Position numbers and translations under genes: made by a program. 16,504 nt of DNA, taken from positions 1,739-18,242 of the forward strand of contig CAYQAE010000018.1 of the NCBI GenBank assembly GCA_964415445.1, written 5' to 3'. The notes beneath the pieces were generated by a model. That model worked only from the letters and a program-made list of their open reading frames with translations, was not told where the DNA came from and ran no database searches. Positions 13,395 to 16,504 of the stretch are shown piece by piece (the stretch's first letter is position 1; every line of letters begins with the position of its first letter). The DNA is from CAYQAE01 sp964415445 [NCBI: uncultured archaeon] (GTDB lineage Archaea > CAYQAE01).

Positions 13395-16300
13395 ATGTAT
13401 AAAAAAGATTCAATTAATTATATAAAGTATTCATTAGTTGTTTTTATATTAATTAGTTCAATTAATTTATCTGAAGTTGATGCTGCAATAGAATATGATT
13501 TTTCTATATTGGATATCTATGTGGATGATCCTTCATATGAGGGGTCAATCGATGTAATTGCAGAAATTAAGAATAATGGAACATCAGAAGAATCTAGACA
13601 AGTAGATTTATATTATAATGGGGAACTAAATGATACTCAATATACTCCTACTATGTCGCCAGGTGATATAAATAATGTCTCTTTGAGTTTTGTGGGCTCT
13701 GTTGATCCAAATGCAAGTGTTACTATTTTTGTGCATTATGATGATGCTGGTCTTGAGTCCTTTGGAAGATATGAAGATAATAACAAAACAGATTATATTG
13801 AGATAAAAAATCGAACTCGTGATTTTAGCATAATATATGCCGAATACAACACTTATGTATGGCAAGGAGATGAAGTAACGTTTAAAGTTTGGTTGAAAAA
13901 CAATGGAAGCAATCCAAATGATGTACGTACTTTATCAGTTTCTATCGATGGATCAGAAGTAAATTCTATGACTATAGATGATTTAGATAATGGTGAAGAA
14001 AATAATTATACACTTACCTGGACAGCGCAAGCAGGAAGTGAACTTAATCGAACAGTAAATATTACTGTAAATACTGTCTCAGGTGAGCCAATAACAAGCG
14101 ACAATAATTGGACATCAATAATTCAAGTAAATTCAACAGAATCTTCAGCTAACATATCTATTGAAGAAAACAAACAATACTACCTTCTTTGGCAATCAAA
14201 TGATAATGTTACCTTTAATGTAACATTTACAAATGAAGGGATCGATTCAACAAATCGTAAGATATATTTATATAGAAAAAATAATAGTGATGAGAGAGAA
14301 GTAATAGATAAAATAAAAACTACAGGTGTGGTTGGACCTGGAAATAGTACAAATGTAACTTTTATAATTAATGCTACAACTTATTATGGTGATTTTTTCT
14401 TTAAAGTTGTTATAGAAAATGAAACAAATGAGCAAAATTTAACTGACAATAATATATCTATAGGGGATGTTGAGATAAATTTAATTGATCCAAATATAAC
14501 TATAGTAAGTTATTCTAAAGAAGTATGGAGTCGGGAAAGTTTAAATCCTACAAAAAACAATATAAGTATCAATGTAACAAATTATGGAACTACTGTATTT
14601 CCTTCTGGTTCTGTTTTAAGAGTAAGATACAATGGTGGTTCATGGACCGATTTAGAAGATATCACATCTATAAATGTAAGTAAATCAAAACTTTTTTGGC
14701 ATAATATCACAATTCCATGGACAGATGATCCCTCAGATCCATTTGCAAATTATGAATTTGAAGCATATATGAGTTTTTCAAACGTTAATAGATCAAATCT
14801 TCTAAATAATACAGGTGATGATACTTCAACTATTAGCATAAAAGTAAATCATACAGACTGGAATGTTAATTTTATTGAACCCACAGATACATTTATGGTT
14901 TGGAAAAACAATGAAACAATAAATATTTCCGTAAATGTTGAAAATTTGGGATCAAATCCACAACTTTGCACCATAAGATTTTGGGATAACAAATCTGAAA
15001 TTGATATTACAAACAATAGTATAAAAATTGAAAATGGAACAAATTTCATATATAATTTTACAGTAAACAGTAGCTCTATTAATGGATTCAGTAAAGGTTA
15101 TCATAAATTATTTGTAAATGTAACTGCAGCTACAAATGAAGGCATCTTAGCAAATAACAATGATACATTTGATTCAATAGAAGTAAATAGAATTAACCCA
15201 ATTATTCTTGAAGTAAATGTATCTAAATATACATTGTGGGATAATGACCAAGAAGATTTAATTGTAAATGTTAGCATACAAAACAATGGAACTGTTGCAA
15301 TTCCTTCATATTATCAACTTGAATTGTATGGAGATGATGGTTCAGGATACAAATCATATGATTCTTTAGATCTCAAAGATCAAATGCCAACAACTAATAT
15401 TACAGTCTATCAACTTAAATGGCAAGCACAATGGAATAATAATCTAAGTTATCCAAATTGGTCTTTTACTGTAAATATAACAAACAATACCGCAATTGAG
15501 AGAGATGAACTTGATAAAGATAAAATAGATAATAATTTTACAATAGTTCAACCTGTAAGAATTGATTATACTAAAGTATCATTAGATCTTCTTTCACCAT
15601 CAACTACTTATGCGTGGAACAATACTGGATCATATCATATTAATGCAAATTTATCATATACCACAACTGTTGCTCTAAATATAAACTCATCTATTTTTAT
15701 TGATGGAGTAGAACAAGAGATAAATTGGACATATATATCTAAAGCAAGTGCTGGATTTTATAATATAGATAACATAACAACAAAAGGTCAAGGAGAATAC
15801 AATATTTCTGTAAATCTAACTTTAAATATCTCTTCATATTATAATGATCCTGCTGCTGAAAAAGAAGTATGGGCTTTATTATATCTTGATGACCATGATC
15901 TATCTTTAGATAATTTAGAATATGTAGAATTGCTTTGGGAGGGAAATTTTACCTATTTTAACATCACTCTAAATAATAATGGAAATATTAATGATAATTT
16001 TACTCTTGTTACCAAAATTGATGGAAGTGAAATTTATACAAATTCTAGCAATATAAGTGCTGGAAATTCTATTACTTTCAATATTCCTTGGACTGCAAAA
16101 GGAGCTATAGAATCCTTAAATCGAACAATTAATATAACAGTAATTTATGAAAATCCATATGATCGAGTTGTAGCAATACCATTTGAAAATTCATCAAATA
16201 ACTCAAAACTATTTCAAGTATCAGTAAACTACACAGATCTTATTGCAGAAACTATTTGTGTCTCTGGACCATCTGGACTGCATTATGAACCAGGTGATAC

Positions 16301-16504
16301 CATATATTTCAATTTTACTGTATTCAATAATGCAACTCAAAGCACATACATAACAGTAGACTTTATAGGAAACAATTCAGGCTTTAAAAAGACAAATAGT
16401 ACCACTTTAGGAAATTGGACTTATCACAATTTCACATTCAATTGGACTCCAACATGGACAGACATTGGAGATTGGGAATTAACTTTTAGTATAAGGCAAG
16501 GCTA
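13395..16504 (+). CDS. Secreted CARDB-like repeat surface protein, 3' end outside the window
   Basis: The frame is open from ATG 13395 to the window edge, giving at least 1036 residues. The N-terminus is a signal peptide: basic residues, a hydrophobic core (SLVVFILISSINL, about 13-25), then VDAA with likely cleavage after Ala30 or Ala31. The rest is about nine tandem Ig-like repeats of 107-126 residues, resembling the CARDB cell-adhesion family. Most begin with a Trp-centred strand (Trp156, 266, 378, 503, 615, 741, 848; Tyr964 in the last), then a strand such as VNVSIQNNG, and close with a strand like IPWTA or LKWQA. By hand count there are about 68 N-X-S/T sequons, so it should be heavily N-glycosylated outside the cell. 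Only two cysteines are present. It may be an adhesin or cell-envelope protein; any membrane or cell-wall anchor would lie beyond the window. It has no closely linked partner gene here. Confidence 0.88.
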   Translation, partial: MYKKDSINYIKYSLVVFILISSINLSEVDAAIEYDFSILDIYVDDPSYEGSIDVIAEIKNNGTSEESRQVDLYYNGELNDTQYTPTMSPGDINNVSLSFVGSVDPNASVTIFVHYDDAGLESFGRYEDNNKTDYIEIKNRTRDFSIIYAEYNTYVWQGDEVTFKVWLKNNGSNPNDVRTLSVSIDGSEVNSMTIDDLDNGEENNYTLTWTAQAGSELNRTVNITVNTVSGEPITSDNNWTSIIQVNSTESSANISIEENKQYYLLWQSNDNVTFNVTFTNEGIDSTNRKIYLYRKNNSDEREVIDKIKTTGVVGPGNSTNVTFIINATTYYGDFFFKVVIENETNEQNLTDNNISIGDVEINLIDPNITIVSYSKEVWSRESLNPTKNNISINVTNYGTTVFPSGSVLRVRYNGGSWTDLEDITSINVSKSKLFWHNITIPWTDDPSDPFANYEFEAYMSFSNVNRSNLLNNTGDDTSTISIKVNHTDWNVNFIEPTDTFMVWKNNETINISVNVENLGSNPQLCTIRFWDNKSEIDITNNSIKIENGTNFIYNFTVNSSSINGFSKGYHKLFVNVTAATNEGILANNNDTFDSIEVNRINPIILEVNVSKYTLWDNDQEDLIVNVSIQNNGTVAIPSYYQLELYGDDGSGYKSYDSLDLKDQMPTTNITVYQLKWQAQWNNNLSYPNWSFTVNITNNTAIERDELDKDKIDNNFTIVQPVRIDYTKVSLDLLSPSTTYAWNNTGSYHINANLSYTTTVALNINSSIFIDGVEQEINWTYISKASAGFYNIDNITTKGQGEYNISVNLTLNISSYYNDPAAEKEVWALLYLDDHDLSLDNLEYVELLWEGNFTYFNITLNNNGNINDNFTLVTKIDGSEIYTNSSNISAGNSITFNIPWTAKGAIESLNRTINITVIYENPYDRVVAIPFENSSNNSKLFQVSVNYTDLIAETICVSGPSGLHYEPGDTIYFNFTVFNNATQSTYITVDFIGNNSGFKKTNSTTLGNWTYHNFTFNWTPTWTDIGDWELTFSIRQG

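Noticed and set aside
13626-15286. Minus-strand open frames at 13626-13865, 14849-15049 and 15101-15286
   Set aside because: They lie inside the surface protein gene, whose + strand frame is open for over 3 kb with a signal peptide and repeats.
1-16504. tRNA, rRNA, CRISPR array, insertion sequence, integrase or attachment site
   Set aside because: I saw no cloverleaf, spaced repeat array, transposase motif or terminal repeat. A covariance-model scan was not possible here.

Overview
The window is A+T-rich DNA that reads as archaeal, most likely from a euryarchaeal lineage; I cannot place it more exactly. The evidence is: TATA-type promoters (TTTATATA-like) about 26 bases before predicted starts, several very short leaders, a 2-phosphoglycerate kinase with an N-terminal ATP-cone-like region, a RelB/RelE pair of archaeal type, and a large N-glycosylation-site-rich surface protein built of CARDB-like repeats. 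Genes are tightly packed and often overlap by 1 to 8 bases. GTG and TTG starts are used inside operons.

Layout. Positions 2-2541: two uncharacterised genes converge, a 5'-truncated protein with an HEXXH zinc-protease-type motif (+) and a long Lys/Glu-rich protein (-). Positions 2542-3022: a divergent intergenic region with four closely spaced palindromes, then a 63-residue orphan ORF that itself contains a G+C-rich inverted repeat. Positions 3021-10448 (-): a complete tryptophan operon in the order trpE-trpG-trpD-trpC-trpF-trpB-trpA, followed 26 bases later by a PP-loop (ThiI/MnmA-like) sulfur-transfer-type enzyme with an NFACT-R-like C-terminus. Positions 10449-11053: the divergent trpE/relB promoter region and a relB-relE toxin-antitoxin pair. 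Positions 11056-12526: 2-phosphoglycerate kinase (-) and a flavin reductase family protein (+), diverging around a 21-bp perfect palindrome. Positions 12523-13194 (-): GTP cyclohydrolase II (ribA). Positions 13395-16504 (+): the first 1036 codons of a secreted repeat protein that runs off the window.

How the genes fit together. The trp block encodes every enzyme from chorismate to tryptophan: TrpE/TrpG make anthranilate, TrpD and TrpF/TrpC make indole-glycerol phosphate, and TrpA/TrpB make tryptophan. RibA starts riboflavin synthesis and lies tail-to-tail with a flavin-dependent reductase. The other neighbours have no obvious shared pathway. I saw no tRNA, rRNA, CRISPR array, insertion sequence or integrase.

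No clearly new multi-gene system is visible. The most unusual signals are non-coding: the palindrome cluster at 2657-2753, which includes three copies of one heptamer able to form competing hairpins, and the palindrome at 11974-11994 that overlaps two divergent promoters. Among the proteins, the very dense sequons of the surface protein and the unassigned HEXXH protein are the most worth following.
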